This document shows positions 29,363 to 41,347 of a DNA stretch of 64,000 nt, piece by piece. Each line of letters begins with the position of its first letter. The stretch's first letter is position 1. Made by a program: the position numbers and the translations under genes. Source of the DNA: Magnetospirillum sp. 15-1 (GTDB lineage: Bacteria > Pseudomonadota > Alphaproteobacteria > Rhodospirillales > Magnetospirillaceae); NCBI RefSeq assembly GCF_900184795.1, contig NZ_FXXN01000025.1, forward strand, positions 196,542 through 260,541, read 5' to 3'. Under the pieces are notes generated by a model. The model searched no databases and was not told where the DNA came from. It saw only the letters and a program-made list of their open reading frames with translations.

Positions 29363-29995
29363 ATGATCCCTGTACCCCGCATCCTTCTGGCCATCGCCGA
29401 CGTCCCGTTGCGCCGCAGCGTCGCCGAGCATCTGCGCGCCACCGCCGGATGGTCGGTGACCGAGGCCACCGACGCCGCCGAAGCCCTGGGTCGAGCCCGG
29501 GATCACGATCTGGCGGTGGTGGATGAAGCCCTGGACGGTCCCGCCCTGTGCCTGCGGCTGCGCGAGGACGGCATCGTCCTGCCCATGCTGCTGCTGGGGC
29601 CGGCCGGCACGCCCCGCTGCTGCGGCATCGAAGCCGTGGTGTCCAAGCCGCTCCGCCTGCCCCTCCTGGTCACCCGCATCCGCGACATTCTCGCCCGCCG
29701 GTCCAACGTCAGCGTCGGCCGCTGGCGCTTCGACGAGGGCCGCTCGGTCCTGGACGGCGACGGCGGGGCGCTGGTGCGCCTTACCGCCAAGGAAACCGCC
29801 ATCCTGGGGCGCCTCCACCGCGCCGCCGGGCAGGTAGTGGCCCGCGAGACCCTGCTGGGCGAGGTCTGGGGCTACGGCGCCGGCATCGATACCCACACCC
29901 TGGAGACCCATATCTACAAGCTGCGCCGCAAGCTGGGCGGGGGTGTGCTGGTCAGCGAAAACGGCGGGTACCGGCTGTCATCAGACCCCACCTGA
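29363..29995 (+). CDS. OmpR-family response regulator with a degenerate receiver
   Basis: The protein has 210 residues: a receiver domain (1-115) and a winged-helix DNA-binding domain (120-208; LTAKETAILGRLHRAAG, ETHIYKLRRKLGGG). The presumed phospho-acceptor aspartate is in DLAVVDEAL and the switch lysine in VVSKPLRLP, but the usual DD acidic pair at the start is reduced to a single D (RILLAIADVPLR). This suggests weakened or phosphorylation-independent activity. No histidine kinase gene is adjacent, so it is an orphan here. It is divergent from ribA with a 167-bp gap. Confidence 0.85.
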   Translation: MIPVPRILLAIADVPLRRSVAEHLRATAGWSVTEATDAAEALGRARDHDLAVVDEALDGPALCLRLREDGIVLPMLLLGPAGTPRCCGIEAVVSKPLRLPLLVTRIRDILARRSNVSVGRWRFDEGRSVLDGDGGALVRLTAKETAILGRLHRAAGQVVARETLLGEVWGYGAGIDTHTLETHIYKLRRKLGGGVLVSENGGYRLSSDPT

Positions 29996-30022
29996 TTCCG
30001 ACGGTGTCATAAGACACACATG

Positions 30023-30123
30023 GACACGGATGCGGTGCTGCGCACCGCTCGCGGATGACTATGAAATAATCATAGAGGATTTTTTATCCGCGGCCGCGCA
30101 GCGGCATCCGTGGCATCCGTGTC
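30023..30123. repeat. 101-bp nested inverted-repeat element
   Basis: A perfect 11-bp outer stem (GACACGGATGC, 30023-30033, with 30113-30123) encloses two further perfect stems: GCGGTGC/GCACCGC (30032-30048) and CGCGGAT/ATCCGCG (30050-30056 with 30086-30092), the last holding an inner CTATGA/TCATAG hairpin (30059-30075). It lies between the convergent response-regulator and xthA genes. The order suggests a multi-branched RNA or a palindromic mobile repeat. It can act as a terminator for either gene, but the complexity exceeds that need. Confidence 0.75.
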
Positions 30124-30155
30124 GATGAACCATCGAAGGCCGCGCTCTCCCCCGC

Positions 30156-30947
30156 CTACAGGTCGAAATCCACCATCACCGGCACGTGGTCCGAGGGCTG
30201 GGTCCACGAGCGGGCCTCGCGCGCCACCAGGGTGCCGCGCAAGGCGGGAGCCAGGGCGGGCGTCACCCAGACGTGATCGAGACGGCGGCCACGGTCATTC
30301 CGCTGCCAGTCGGGGGAACGGTAGCTCCACCAGGTGAACAGCTTTTCCTCGGGCGGCACGAAATGGCGCACCGCGTCGACGAAAGGCACCGAGGCCTGGA
30401 AGGCATTGAGCAGTTCCACCTCGACCGGGGTGTGACTGACCACCTTGAGAAGCTGCTTGTGGGACCACACATCGGTTTCCAGGGGCGCGATATTGAAGTC
30501 ACCGGCCAGGATGGCCTTGGAATCAGGCTTGATCTCGGCGGCGGCCCAGGCGGTGATCTCGCGCACGAAATCCAGTTTATGGGCGAACTTGTCGTTGATC
30601 TCGGGGTCGGGCTCGTCGCCGCCCGCCGGGATGTAAAGGCAATGCACCTCCACCCCGTTCTCGAGGCGCGCCATCAGGTGGCGGCGGTCGTCGCGGCCGC
30701 AGCGCGACAGCGGCCGGATTTCGGCCATGGGCAGTCGCGACAGGATGGCGACGCCGTTGTAGCCCTTCATGCCGTGAAAGGCCACGTGCTCGAACCCCAT
30801 CTCCCGGCATTCGTCCAGGGGGAACAGCGGGTCGTCGACCTTGATCTCCTGCAGACAGACGATGTCGGGGTTCATCACCGACGCCACCTGCCGCAGCAGG
30901 TCGATACGTAGGCGGATCGAGTTGATGTTCCAGGTGACGAGACGCAC
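30156..30947 (-). CDS. xthA: Exodeoxyribonuclease III
   Basis: The 263-residue protein is an AP endonuclease/3'-exonuclease of base-excision repair. It opens with MRLVTWNINSIRLRIDLL and carries the catalytic blocks VCLQEIKVDD (Glu), HGMKGYNGVAILSRLP, LAGDFNIAP (Asp/Asn) and the terminal RRLDHVWVTP and SDHVPVMVDF (His). All active-site residues are present. It is preceded by a start at 30947 with no close upstream partner. Confidence 0.95.
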   Translation of the reverse strand: MRLVTWNINSIRLRIDLLRQVASVMNPDIVCLQEIKVDDPLFPLDECREMGFEHVAFHGMKGYNGVAILSRLPMAEIRPLSRCGRDDRRHLMARLENGVEVHCLYIPAGGDEPDPEINDKFAHKLDFVREITAWAAAEIKPDSKAILAGDFNIAPLETDVWSHKQLLKVVSHTPVEVELLNAFQASVPFVDAVRHFVPPEEKLFTWWSYRSPDWQRNDRGRRLDHVWVTPALAPALRGTLVAREARSWTQPSDHVPVMVDFDL

Positions 30948-31007
30948 GGGTCGGGGATTCCCTCATGGCCGGGATGATCTGGCGAAGGCGCGGAGAATAC
31001 ACGAAAA

Positions 31008-31039
31008 GGGCGCCCGGTCAGGGGGGTAACCGGGCGCCC
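31008..31039 (-). terminator. Intrinsic terminator reading leftward
   Basis: An 11-bp perfect stem (GGGCGCCCGGT, 31008-31018, with 31029-31039) is followed on the minus strand by CCCTTTTCG. It can end transcription from lolA, whose stop is 150 bp upstream on that strand, and insulates xthA. Confidence 0.8.
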
Positions 31040-31048
31040 TATTGCTCC

Positions 31049-31195
31049 GTGTGGAGCGCGGGGTGGCAGGGGAAACCAACCCCGCAGGGCCGGACCATTG
31101 CAGTCTCGGCCGTGCTCCTTGGAATTTGGGGTGCCGTTTTTGTCTTCACAGGCGCATTCAGCGCATGGCCGCTATGCATTCTAGGCATGGCTTAG
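31049..31195 (+). CDS. Possible small membrane protein (doubtful)
   Basis: A 48-codon frame starting with GTG at 31049 ends with a convincing hydrophobic helix (TIAVSAVLLGIWGAVFVFTG) and stops at 31193-31195, overlapping the lolA stop on the other strand. No clear ribosome-binding site is seen and the start lies just past a hairpin, so it may be chance. I list it because hydrophobic short frames are often missed and this 150-bp gap is otherwise unexplained. Confidence 0.2.
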   Translation: MWSAGWQGKPTPQGRTIAVSAVLLGIWGAVFVFTGAFSAWPLCILGMA

Positions 31196-31842
31196 TTGCC
31201 GGTGTTGAGGGCGGGTGCGGTGAACTTGGGATTCTTGAACTCGAACAGCTTGCCGTCGAGGGTCAGGCCGCTCTGGGCCTGGTACAGCGACACGGTGGTC
31301 ACCTGATGCTGAGCGTCCTTGACCTGCCACTGCCGCAGGGCGAAGGGTTTGTCGGAGAACACCAGGGTGATCTCGCCGGCCGCCGGATCGTCGGCTTCCA
31401 CCACCGAGATGCGCACCACGCCGGGCAGGCGGGTCACCCGCGTCACCGTCACGTCGCCGCCGTCCAGCTTGACGCCGGGCCGCACCAGGATGCCGGCCGG
31501 GGTGGAGCCCAGGGGAATATAGCTGGGCTCGCCCAACTGGCTGTCATGGACGATCAGGAAGCTGCCGTCGGCCACCACCAGCAGCGGGCTGGGCGGATCG
31601 TATTGCAGCCGCAGCTTACCCGGCCGCGACAGATAGGCGTCGCCCTCGACGGACGAGCCGTTGGGCGAGACCTGGAGAAAGCGGGCCTTCAGGGTGGTGA
31701 CGCCGTTGAGGTACTCCTCGGCGCGGGCGATGTCGGCCCTGTCCTGGGCCGACAAGGGCGTGCGCGCCGGCTGGGCGGCCTGGACGCCTGCCGAGAACAC
31801 GCCGAGCAGGGCCGCGACGACCCAAATCTTCAAACTCTTCAT
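31192..31842 (-). CDS. lolA: LolA-like outer-membrane lipoprotein carrier
   Basis: The 216-residue protein has a Sec signal peptide (MKSLKIWVVAALLGVFSAG, cleaved near VQA-AQ). The mature part has the LolA features YLNGVTTLKARFLQVSPNG, EGDAYLSRPGKLRLQYDPP and LLVVADGSFLIVHD. LolA carries lipoproteins across the periplasm from LolCDE to the outer membrane. The start ATG at 31842 gives the best signal peptide; upstream in-frame ATGs at 31857 and 31848 are less suitable. It follows ftsK on the same strand, a gene order seen in many alphaproteobacteria. Confidence 0.9.
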   Translation of the reverse strand: MKSLKIWVVAALLGVFSAGVQAAQPARTPLSAQDRADIARAEEYLNGVTTLKARFLQVSPNGSSVEGDAYLSRPGKLRLQYDPPSPLLVVADGSFLIVHDSQLGEPSYIPLGSTPAGILVRPGVKLDGGDVTVTRVTRLPGVVRISVVEADDPAAGEITLVFSDKPFALRQWQVKDAQHQVTTVSLYQAQSGLTLDGKLFEFKNPKFTAPALNTGN

Positions 31843-31933
31843 CACCATCCGTTCCATTCGCCGTGTGAACCGCCAGGACAGCAAGACACCAGGATTATGG
31901 AAGAAATATGGTCCTCCCACCCGGCACCCTTCC

Positions 31934-34365
31934 TCAATACTCGACCCCGGTACGGGCCAGGACCTCGCGCTTGCCCACATGGTTGGGCTTGCCCACCACG
32001 CCTTCGGCTTCCATGCGCTCGATCAGGCGGGCGGCGCGGTTATAGCCGATCTGCAGGTGACGCTGCACGAAGGAGGTGGAGGCCTTGTTCTCGCGGCAGA
32101 CCAGGGCCACCGCCTGATCGTAGAGGTCGTCGCCCGAACCGCCGCCATAACCGCGCCGCTCTCGCCGCCGCCCAGGCCGAACTCGCCCTGCTCCTCCTCG
32201 GTGACCGCCTCCACATAGGACGGCTCGCCCTGGGAGCGCAGATGGTCCACCACCTTCTCCACCTCGTCGTCGGAGACGAAGGGGCCGTGCACGCGGGTGA
32301 CGCGCCCACCCGACGCCATGTACAGCATGTCGCCCTGGCCCAGCAACTGCTCGGCGCCCTGCTCGCCCAGGATGGTGCGGCTGTCGATCTTGCTGGTCAC
32401 CTGGAAGGAAATACGGGTGGGGAAATTGGCCTTGATGGTGCCGGTGATGACGTCCACCGAGGGGCGCTGGGTGGCCATCAGGATATGGATGCCGGCGGCG
32501 CGGGCCATCTGGGCCAGACGCTGCACGGCGGCCTCGATGTCCTTGCCGGCCACCAGCATCAGGTCGGCCATCTCGTCGACGATCACCACGATGAAGGGCA
32601 GCGGCTCCAGCGCCAGGGTCTGCTCCTCGTAGAGCGGCTTGCCGGTGTCGGGGTCGAAGCCGGTCTGCACCGTGCGGGTCAGCACCTCGCCCCGGTCGCG
32701 GGCCTCGGCCAGGCGGTGGTTGTAGCCGGCGATGTTGCGCACGCCGAGCTGGCTCATGGCGCGGTAGCGGTCTTCCATCTCGCGCACCGCCCATTTCAGC
32801 GCCACCACCGCCTTGCCCGGCTCGGTGACCACCGGGGCCAGCAGATGGGGGATGCCGTCATAGACCGACAATTCCAGCATCTTGGGGTCGATCATGATGA
32901 TGCGGCACTCTTCCGGGGTCAGGCGGTAGAGCAGCGACAGGATCATGGTGTTGATGGCCACCGACTTGCCCGAGCCGGTGGTGCCGGCGATCAGCAGGTG
33001 TGGCATGCGGGCGAGGTCGACCATCACCGGCGCGCCGCCGATATCCTTGCCCAGCACCAGGGTCAGCTTGGCCGAGGCCTTCTCGAACTGCTCGGCGGCC
33101 AGCAATTCGCGCAGATAGACGGTTTCGCGCTTCTGGTTGGGCAGCTCGATGCCGATCACGCTGCGCCCCGGCACGGTGGCGATGCGCACCGAGAGCGCGC
33201 TCATGGAGCGGGCGATGTCGTCGGCCAGACCGATCACCCGGCTGGTCTTGGTGCCCGGCGCCGGCTCCAGTTCGTACAGCGTCACCACCGGGCCGGGACG
33301 AACCTTCACCACCTTGCCGTTGACGCCGAAATCCGACAGCACCTCTTCCAGCATCCGGGCGTTCTGGGCCAGACCGTCCTGATTGACGCGGGTGGTGCCC
33401 TGATCGGGCGCCGGGGCCAGCAGGGTCAGCGGCGGCAATTGGTAGCCCGAACCGGGCGGCGGGGCCCCCAGGTCGAGAGTCCCCTGGCGGGCGGCACGCT
33501 CGCGCTTGCCCGGCGTCACCGGCGGGCGCTTGGGCTGGACCAGGGAGCCGGCCGGCCGCGCCGGCTCATCGGCGGTATCCTCAAGGGGCGGCGGCACGAA
33601 GGGATCGTCGTCGTCCTCGTCATCGGGCGGCAACGGCGTGGCGACCGGCTCGGCCCGCGCCGGAACCGGACGCAGCACCGGATCGACCCGGCGGATGCCC
33701 GGCTCGGGCTCGGCGAAGGGATGAGTGCGCAAGGAGGAAGCCGCCTGACTGGCCGCGTTGGCCATGTCCAGGGAACGCCGCCCCAGCCCGGCCCACTCGG
33801 CCCCGGTCAGGCCCAGCACGAACACCGACGCCGCCAGCCCGACCAAGGCGGCGGCGGGGCCGGCGATCCAGGCGAATTCCGGCGGCAGCAGCAGGCCAAG
33901 TCCCTTGACCAGCAACAGACCCAGGGCGCCGCCGGGACCGGCGGGCAGTGATGCCATGTCGGGCAGCGGCAGCGCCGCCAGGGCCAGCCCCCACAGCACC
34001 ATGGTGAGCGGCAGGATCATCAGGCGCAGCATCCAGCGGCCGGGCAGCCGCACTCGCACCACGACCAGCAGGCCCCACACCACCCAGGTCAGCGCCAGGA
34101 CGGCGCCGCCCCAGCCCACCGCCTGGAACAAGAAGTCGGCGAACCAGGCGCCGGGACGGCCGAGCGCGTTGATCACCGGGCCGCTGGCGGCGGTGTTGAA
34201 GCTGGGATCGTGGGGGTCGGCGGTGACCAGGGCGGCAAGGCCCGCCCCGCCGAGGGCCAGCATGAGCAGCCCGCCCACCTGGGTCAGGCGGCGACGCAGG
34301 AAGTCCACGGTTCCGCGCGGCAGGAACCCGCCGGAGGGCATGGTCTTGCGCGATGGAGCCGCCAT
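31934..34365 (-). CDS. ftsK: DNA translocase FtsK, with a frameshift near the C-terminus
   Basis: The protein of about 810 residues has four N-terminal transmembrane helices (residues about 20-190), a Pro-rich linker, and a motor domain with Walker [15 protein letters not shown] and Walker [11 protein letters not shown]. It pumps DNA at the septum to XerCD/dif. The C-terminal gamma winged helix ([11 protein letters not shown] to TGVEY) is in another frame: the shift is near 32158 in GAGAGCGGCGCGG, and the 2432-base span is not a multiple of three. Since FtsK is normally needed for division, a sequence error is likely. Start ATG at 34365 has AGGAGGG upstream. Confidence 0.93.
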
Positions 34366-34373
34366 GATCCCTC

Positions 34374-35573
34374 CTATCCTCCCAGGATCTCGCCCAGGCG
34401 GGTCAGCGCCGCCTCGGTGGTGGCCAGATCGTGGACCAGGGCGACGCGGATGAAGCGGCTTCCGGGATTGCCCTCCTCGGAATCCTCGGCGGCGAGATAG
34501 GTTCCGGGCAGCACCCGGATATTGCCCTCGCGCCACAGCTTGACCGCCGCCACCTCGCCGTCGCCCACGTCCAGCCACAGGAAAAAGCCGCCGGCCGGCC
34601 GGGTGAAGCCCAGGCGGCCGCCAAGAATCCGTTCGGCCGCGTCCAGCTTGGCGCGATAGAGATTGTTGCTCTCGGTCACATGCGCCTCGTCGCGCCACAG
34701 GGCGGCGGCGACGGCGGCGATGGGCAGCGGCGTGGCGGCGCCGCCATAGGAGCGCAGACGGGCAAAGGCATGGATCACCCGCTCGTCGCCGATCACCACG
34801 CCGGAGCGCAGACCCGGCACACTGGACCGTTTCGATAGCGAATTGAACACCAGGATGTTGGCCAATCCCTCGCCCGAGGCGGCGCAGGCCGCCAACGCGC
34901 CGGGAGGCGGCGCCTTGTCCCAGATCTCGGAATAGCATTCGTCCACGGCCAGGACGAAGCCGTGGCGGCGGGCCGTCTGGACCTGACGTTCCAACAGGCC
35001 GGCATCGGCCACCGATCCTTGCGGATTGGCGGGAGAGCAGACATAGGCCAGGGCCGTCCGATCGAGAATCTCGGCCGGCAGGGTGGAAAAATCGGGCTGG
35101 CTGGCCGGACCGGTGGCGCCGGGCACGAAGACCGGCTCGGCCCCGGCCATCACCGCCGCGCCAGCATAGACCTGATAGAACGGATTGGGCAGCAGCACCA
35201 GCGGCCGCTGGCCGCCGCGATCGCCGCAGACCGTCTGGGCGATCAGGTACAGCGCCTCGCGGGTACCGGCCACCGGCAGGATCGCCTTGTCGGGATCGAC
35301 CAGTCCGGCGGGCAGGCCATAACGCCGGCCGGCCCAGTCGGCCACGGCGCGGCGCAGATCATCGGGACCGTTGGCGGGCGGATACTTGCCCCACAGCCCG
35401 GCATTGGCCGCCAGGACCTCGGCCACCAGGGACGGCGCCTTGTGCTGGGGCTCGCCGATGGACATGACGATGGAATCGGGCCGGGCCGGCGCCCCCAGCA
35501 GCTTGGCCAGCCGGGCGAAGGGATAATCGGGCAGGCCGTCGAGACGAGCGTCGAGATGGGGAGCGATGGTCAT
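34374..35573 (-). CDS. Class I/II aminotransferase, DapC-like
   Basis: The 399-residue PLP enzyme has the fold-type I pattern: [69 protein letters not shown] and the PLP lysine in [15 protein letters not shown], ending [13 protein letters not shown]. This is closest to N-succinyl-diaminopimelate aminotransferases (DapC) of lysine/peptidoglycan synthesis; other branched-chain or aspartate-type activity is possible. The start at 35573 ([10 protein letters not shown]) gives normal length. The stop is 8 bp before ftsK, suggesting one transcript. Confidence 0.82.
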   Translation of the reverse strand: MTIAPHLDARLDGLPDYPFARLAKLLGAPARPDSIVMSIGEPQHKAPSLVAEVLAANAGLWGKYPPANGPDDLRRAVADWAGRRYGLPAGLVDPDKAILPVAGTREALYLIAQTVCGDRGGQRPLVLLPNPFYQVYAGAAVMAGAEPVFVPGATGPASQPDFSTLPAEILDRTALAYVCSPANPQGSVADAGLLERQVQTARRHGFVLAVDECYSEIWDKAPPPGALAACAASGEGLANILVFNSLSKRSSVPGLRSGVVIGDERVIHAFARLRSYGGAATPLPIAAVAAALWRDEAHVTESNNLYRAKLDAAERILGGRLGFTRPAGGFFLWLDVGDGEVAAVKLWREGNIRVLPGTYLAAEDSEEGNPGSRFIRVALVHDLATTEAALTRLGEILGG

Positions 35574-35677
35574 GTTTTTCCGCGGGCCGAGGCAAACGTT
35601 GGCAGAACATTGGAGTATTACCCTATTCCCCGCTCCGGCCCCAGGGGGAAGTTTAACGATGCCGCCCGGCGCCCTTC

Positions 35678-35770
35678 CGCCGGCCCACCGGCCGGCCAGG
35701 CCCAAGGGGCCGCGCGCCTTATGGCGCGGGAGCCGAGGGTTTCGGAGAAACCCGCCCGGCGATTGAGGAA
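35678..35770 (+). repeat. Structured dispersed repeat, copy 1
   Basis: The element reads GGCCCACCGGCCGG, then CCCAAGGGGCC, a CGCGCC-TTAT-GGCGCG hairpin (about 35712-35728), a GGGTTTC-GGA-GAAACCC hairpin (35737-35753) and ends near GATTGAGGAAC. It lies upstream of the aminotransferase gene, antisense to it. It is one of three copies in the window. Confidence 0.85.
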
Positions 35771-35778
35771 CGTGAACC

Positions 35779-35871
35779 CGCCGGCCCACCGGCCGGCTAG
35801 GCCCAAGGGGCCGCGCGCCTTATGGCGCGGGAGCCAAGGGTTTCGGAGGAACCCGCCCGGCGATTGAGGGA
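35779..35871 (+). repeat. Structured dispersed repeat, copy 2
   Basis: It is nearly identical to copy 1 with an offset of 101 bp. The second hairpin (35838-35854) reads GGGTTTC-GGA-GGAACCC, replacing one A-T pair by a G-T wobble, so pairing is kept. The tandem arrangement suggests that the repeat multiplies locally. Confidence 0.85.
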
Positions 35872-35885
35872 CATATAAAAGAAAA

Positions 35886-35909
35886 GGGCGCCGGGTTGCC
35901 CCGGCGCCC
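35886..35909 (-). terminator. Intrinsic terminator of amtB
   Basis: A ten-base perfect stem (GGGCGCCGGG with CCCGGCGCCC, 35886-35909, four-base loop) is followed on the minus strand by TTTTCTTTTA. It lies 40 bp past the amtB stop. Confidence 0.92.
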
Positions 35910-35949
35910 TCCTCGACCTCTCTCCCGCGGCGACGGGGAGGCTCGAGGA

Positions 35950-37302
35950 TCAGTGGACCGTTTCGCCGTGCAGGGCGAGGTCGAGGCCTTCCCGCTCTTC
36001 CTCGGCGGTGACGCGCAGGCCCATGACCATGTCGATGGCCTTGAGCAGGATGAACGACACCACGGCGGTATAGACGCCGGTGATTAGCACGCCGTAGACC
36101 TGGGTCAGCACCTGACCGCCATTGCCTTCCAGCAGGCCGGCGGTGCCGCCGATACCCTCGACCGCGAACACGCCGGTCAGGATGGCGCCGGTGATGCCGC
36201 CGATGCCGTGCACGCCGAAGGCGTCCAGCGAGTCGTCGTACTTGAGGGCATGCTTGAGGCCGGTGGCGCCCCAGTAGCAGACCACGCCGGCGATCAGGCC
36301 GATGACCAGGGCGCCCTTGACGTCCACGAAGCCGGCGGCGGGGGTGATGGCGACCAGACCGGCCACGGCGCCCGAGATGATGCCCAGAGCGGAGGGCTTC
36401 TTGCGCAGCAGCCACTCGGCGAGCATCCACGAGACGGCGGCGGCGGCGGCACCCACCTGGGTCACGAAGGCCATGGCCATGCCGGCACGGCCGTCGGCGG
36501 CCACGGCGGAGCCGGCGTTGAAGCCGAACCAGCCCACCCACAGCAGCGCGGCGCCGATGATCGACAGGCTGAGGTTATGGGGAGCCATGTTGTCGGTACC
36601 GTAGCCCTTGCGCGGCCCCATGATCAGGCAGGCGACCAGACCGGCGATGCCCGCGTTGATGTGCACCACGGTGCCGCCGGCGAAGTCCAGCACGCCCATC
36701 TTGCCGAGGAAGCCGACGGCGGTGCCCTTCTCGTCCATCATCCACACCCAGTGGCAGATGGGAGCGTAGACGACCAGCAGCCACAGGCTCATGAACACCA
36801 GCATGGAGGAGAACTTCATGCGGTCGGCGAAGGCGCCGGTGATCAGGGCCGGGGTGATGATGGCGAAGGTCATCTGGAACATCATGAACACCGATTCGGG
36901 AACCGGGTTCGGCAGAGCCAGGGAAGCCTTTTCCAGGCCGGTCAGCAGGAAGCGGTCCAGGCCGCCGATGAACGGGCTCTCGCCGGTGAAGGCCAGGGAG
37001 TAGCCGACGATCACCCATAGCAGGGTGACGACGCAGGTAATGGCGAAGCTCTGCATCATGGTGCCCAGCAGGTTCTTCTTGCGAACCATGCCGGCGTAGA
37101 ACAGCGCCAGGCCGGGAATGGTCATCATCAGCACCAGGGCGGTGGAGGTGAGCATCCAGGCGGTCGACCCGGTATCAAGCACCACCGGAGCGGCGGCAGC
37201 GGCCGGAGCGGCGGCCTCCTCGGCGCCCGCGACCGAGGCGAGAAGCGCGAGGCCGAGCGCGGGGCCTACGCCTAACAGAACGGACTTCAAACGATTGCTC
37301 AT
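35950..37302 (-). CDS. amtB: Ammonium transporter AmtB
   Basis: The 450-residue protein has a cleavable signal peptide (LLGVGPALGLALLASVAGAE) and eleven transmembrane helices. It shows GLALFYAGMVRKKN, ITGAFADRMKF, the pore histidine in HINAGIAGLVACL and the second in DAFGVHGIGGITGAIL. It is a trimeric ammonium channel closed by GlnK when nitrogen is plentiful. It lies downstream of glnK on the same strand but is separated by 341 bp with a terminator and its own sigma-54-like promoter. Confidence 0.96.
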   Translation of the reverse strand: MSNRLKSVLLGVGPALGLALLASVAGAEEAAAPAAAAAPVVLDTGSTAWMLTSTALVLMMTIPGLALFYAGMVRKKNLLGTMMQSFAITCVVTLLWVIVGYSLAFTGESPFIGGLDRFLLTGLEKASLALPNPVPESVFMMFQMTFAIITPALITGAFADRMKFSSMLVFMSLWLLVVYAPICHWVWMMDEKGTAVGFLGKMGVLDFAGGTVVHINAGIAGLVACLIMGPRKGYGTDNMAPHNLSLSIIGAALLWVGWFGFNAGSAVAADGRAGMAMAFVTQVGAAAAAVSWMLAEWLLRKKPSALGIISGAVAGLVAITPAAGFVDVKGALVIGLIAGVVCYWGATGLKHALKYDDSLDAFGVHGIGGITGAILTGVFAVEGIGGTAGLLEGNGGQVLTQVYGVLITGVYTAVVSFILLKAIDMVMGLRVTAEEEREGLDLALHGETVH

Positions 37303-37384
37303 GGTTACCCCCGAAGCGGCTCAGCGAATGAACGTTGTGATCGGCCTTGCGATGATCCTCGGCACGATCGGCTGGCTCTCCAGT

Positions 37385-37400
37385 AACAAGAACCGTGCCA
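37385..37400 (-). promoter_or_regulatory. Candidate sigma-54 promoter for amtB
   Basis: The minus strand reads TGGCACGGTTCTTGTT, matching the sigma-54 consensus TGGCAC-N5-TTGC(A/T) with GG and the -12 element ten bases apart; GC at -12 is GT here. The predicted start of transcription is near 37374, about 70 bases before the ATG. NtrC control under nitrogen limitation would fit; I saw no clear NtrC site. Confidence 0.6.
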
Positions 37401-37586
37401 AGTGCCGGAAAAGGCCGGAATTAGGCGATTCTGTCAGAGACCTGTCGTTGCCGGCCCAGGGATAACCCCATTAATGATGAAGTTTTGGGCAGGTAAATCG
37501 GGTGGTGGTCAAATTTTGTGCTGAGCTAATATTGTGCGGCGAATGCTTCAATGGCGACGGAACAAGCCGGCGATTGGGCAAAGCAA

Positions 37587-37616
37587 AAGCCCGGAAGGAT
37601 TGGGCCTTCCGGGCTT
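37587..37616 (-). terminator. Intrinsic terminator of glnK
   Basis: A 12-bp perfect stem (AAGCCCGGAAGG with CCTTCCGGGCTT, six-base loop) is followed on the minus strand by TTGCTTTG, 28 bp after the glnK stop. The weak T-run may allow some read-through into amtB. Confidence 0.85.
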
Positions 37617-37643
37617 GAGGGCTTGCACCGCCTGCTGAACGAA

Positions 37644-40612
<2,969 letters not shown>

Positions 40613-40680
40613 CCGATCCCCCCCTTTTCCGGTCCTACTCCGATCTACATGCCTGCTTTATCCGCATCGGCCCCGAAGCC

Positions 40681-41142
40681 TCAGCCGCAGCCGCAACCGC
40701 CGCCCCCCGACTTGGCTCCGCCGCCGCCACCACCGCAGCCATGGGCCTTGGGCGGCGGCGCCTTGGACAGGGCCGGATCGCGCGACAGGCCCAGAGCCTC
40801 CAACTCGGCCAGGTAATCCGCCCAGATGGCATCCTGGTTGGCGCCCAGGCCGTAGAGGTAGTCCCACGAATAGATACCGCTGTCGTGCAGGTCGTCGAAC
40901 ACCAGCTTGACGGCGTAATTGCCCACCGGCTCGACACCGATGATGCCCACATGCATGCGGCCCGAAACCAGTTGCTTCTGGTCGGGAGAGTGGCCCTGCA
41001 CCTCGGCCGAGGGGCTTTCCACCCGCAACAGCTCGGCGGGCAGCACGAAGGTCTTGCCGTCGGAGAAGGCGACGCGCAGCGTGCGGGCCACCTTGTCGAC
41101 CTTGATCTCTTCCGGCCAGGGACGCTCGGCGGGCATGTTCAT
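40681..41142 (-). CDS. DUF971 (GBBH-like N-terminal) protein with Gly/Cys-rich tail
   Basis: The 153-residue protein has a DUF971/gamma-BBH N-terminal-like domain (residues 10-115; [40 protein letters not shown]). Such domains bind zinc or accompany Fe-S and Mrp proteins. A C-terminal tail of Gly and Cys ([19 protein letters not shown]) may bind metal. Its ATG overlaps the stop of the Trm112-like gene by four bases, so they are co-translated. Function is unknown. Confidence 0.8.
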   Translation of the reverse strand: MNMPAERPWPEEIKVDKVARTLRVAFSDGKTFVLPAELLRVESPSAEVQGHSPDQKQLVSGRMHVGIIGVEPVGNYAVKLVFDDLHDSGIYSWDYLYGLGANQDAIWADYLAELEALGLSRDPALSKAPPPKAHGCGGGGGGAKSGGGGCGCG

Positions 41143-41336
41143 CGCGCATCCCCCTCGATGGAGCGGGCCTCGTCCACCAGCATGATCGGAATGCCGTCGC
41201 GGATGGGATAGGCGAGGCCGCCCTTGTCGTCGATCAGTTCCTGGGCGGCCGCGTCATAGCGCAGCGGCGCATGGGTGCCGGGGGCCACCAGGATATCCAG
41301 CAGCTTCGTGTCGAAGGCCGAAACACGCTCGGGCAT
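41139..41336 (-). CDS. Trm112/YcaR-family small protein
   Basis: The 65-residue protein has [20 protein letters not shown] and [19 protein letters not shown], the signature of the Trm112/UPF0434 family. Archetypal members carry a cysteine where this one has alanine (LVAP rather than LVCP), so the zinc-ribbon cysteines are absent, as in several bacterial relatives. Bacterial members are thought to stabilise methyltransferases. The start is ATG at 41336. Confidence 0.85.
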   Translation of the reverse strand: MPERVSAFDTKLLDILVAPGTHAPLRYDAAAQELIDDKGGLAYPIRDGIPIMLVDEARSIEGDAR

Positions 41337-41347
41337 GGAAACAGCTC

